DNA of 6,397 nucleotides from Nitrospirota bacterium. GTDB lineage: Bacteria > Nitrospirota > Thermodesulfovibrionia > Thermodesulfovibrionales > Dissulfurispiraceae. Shown here piece after piece: positions 6,227 through 6,397 of the stretch (position 1 is the first letter of the stretch; each line of letters begins with the position of its first letter). The position numbers and the translations under genes are program-made. The stretch lies in assembly GCA_013349595.1 (NCBI GenBank), contig DUZI01000311.1:1-6397 (forward strand). Direction: 5' to 3'. The notes beneath the pieces were generated by a model. That model searched no databases. It had not been told where the DNA came from and saw only the letters and a list, made by a program, of their open reading frames with translations.

Positions 6227-6300
6227 GTCGTATAAAAATCCTCACCAACCCTTCCTACTTGATTTTGTTAAGTTCTCAGTTCTATCGCTGATTTTGGGAT
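6227..6300 (-). repeat. Right copy of the diverged inverted repeat, with 26 extra bases
   Basis: Read on the minus strand, this copy starts ATCCCAAAATCAGCGATAG, has a 26-base stretch absent from the left copy, then GGAAG, a ten-base part sharing about half its bases, ATTTTTATA and CGAC. Its far end overlaps an AT-rich hairpin (TTTTATA 6216-6222 with TATAAAA 6231-6237, eight-base loop). No transposase, terminal duplication or coding frame is visible, so it may be a non-autonomous repeat family or an ancient local inverted duplication. Confidence 0.6.
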
Positions 6301-6397
6301 AAGGATTTATACTAATAATAAACCTCGTTGTTTTTATTACATAATATATTTTTAATTTAAATAAAAAGATTACAAGTACGATAAGTAATATATCTAC

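Larger units (their letters stand above)
6030..6397. other. Gene-free AT-rich region at the right edge
   Basis: These 368 bases hold no gene I can support. The transcription start of the minus-strand unit should lie here. Promoter-like AT-rich words exist, such as TTGAGA (6211-6206 on the minus strand) upstream of TATTAT (near 6180), but the spacing of about 20 bases is too long to accept. On the plus strand TTGTTT (6329) and TTTAAT are 17 bases apart and might serve a gene beyond the edge, but this is weak in such AT-rich DNA. The central part holds the two inverted repeat copies. The last 70 bases are nearly all A and T. Confidence 0.6.

Overview
The window is a compact, AT-rich stretch of bacterial chromosome carrying seven genes, all recognisable housekeeping or metabolic functions. 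I see no phage, insertion sequence, CRISPR array, tRNA or rRNA. The protein families (class I iron-sulphur fumarase, iron-sulphur PurF, a TrpRS with a probable iron-sulphur site, a radical SAM protein, an IscA/HesB-like protein) suggest an anaerobic or microaerophilic bacterium. I cannot name a phylum from the sequence alone.

Layout. On the plus strand, from the left edge, come the 3' end of a class I fumarase gene (1-462) and, 4 bases later, a TIGR01212-family radical SAM gene (467-1384). These meet a minus-strand block tail to tail, with only 8 bases between stop codons. Read in its own direction, the minus-strand block starts near 6029 with an IscA/HesB-like gene. It is followed by hemB (3-base gap), an M50 site-2 protease gene (24-base gap), a 231-base spacer, and then trpS and purF, which share a 4-base ATGA overlap. 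The likely transcription units are hesB-like/hemB/M50 and trpS/purF, although no convincing terminator separates them.

Non-coding DNA. The 231-base spacer before trpS holds a strong Shine-Dalgarno, a short direct repeat and a stretch resembling degenerate intergenic repeats seen in many uncultured bacteria. The last 368 bases (6030-6397) hold no supportable gene. They contain two diverged copies of a repeat in inverted orientation (6101-6148 and 6227-6300), one of which appears to carry a 26-base deletion or the other a 26-base insertion.

How the genes fit together. The common theme is iron-sulphur chemistry: fumarase, the radical SAM protein and PurF are from cluster-binding families, and the IscA-like protein belongs to a cluster-carrier family. 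The most interesting point is TrpRS, which has four cysteines (C238, C260, C267, C270) spaced almost as in the [4Fe-4S] TrpRS of Thermotoga maritima. HemB and the M50 protease use zinc. No clearly undescribed multi-gene system is visible.
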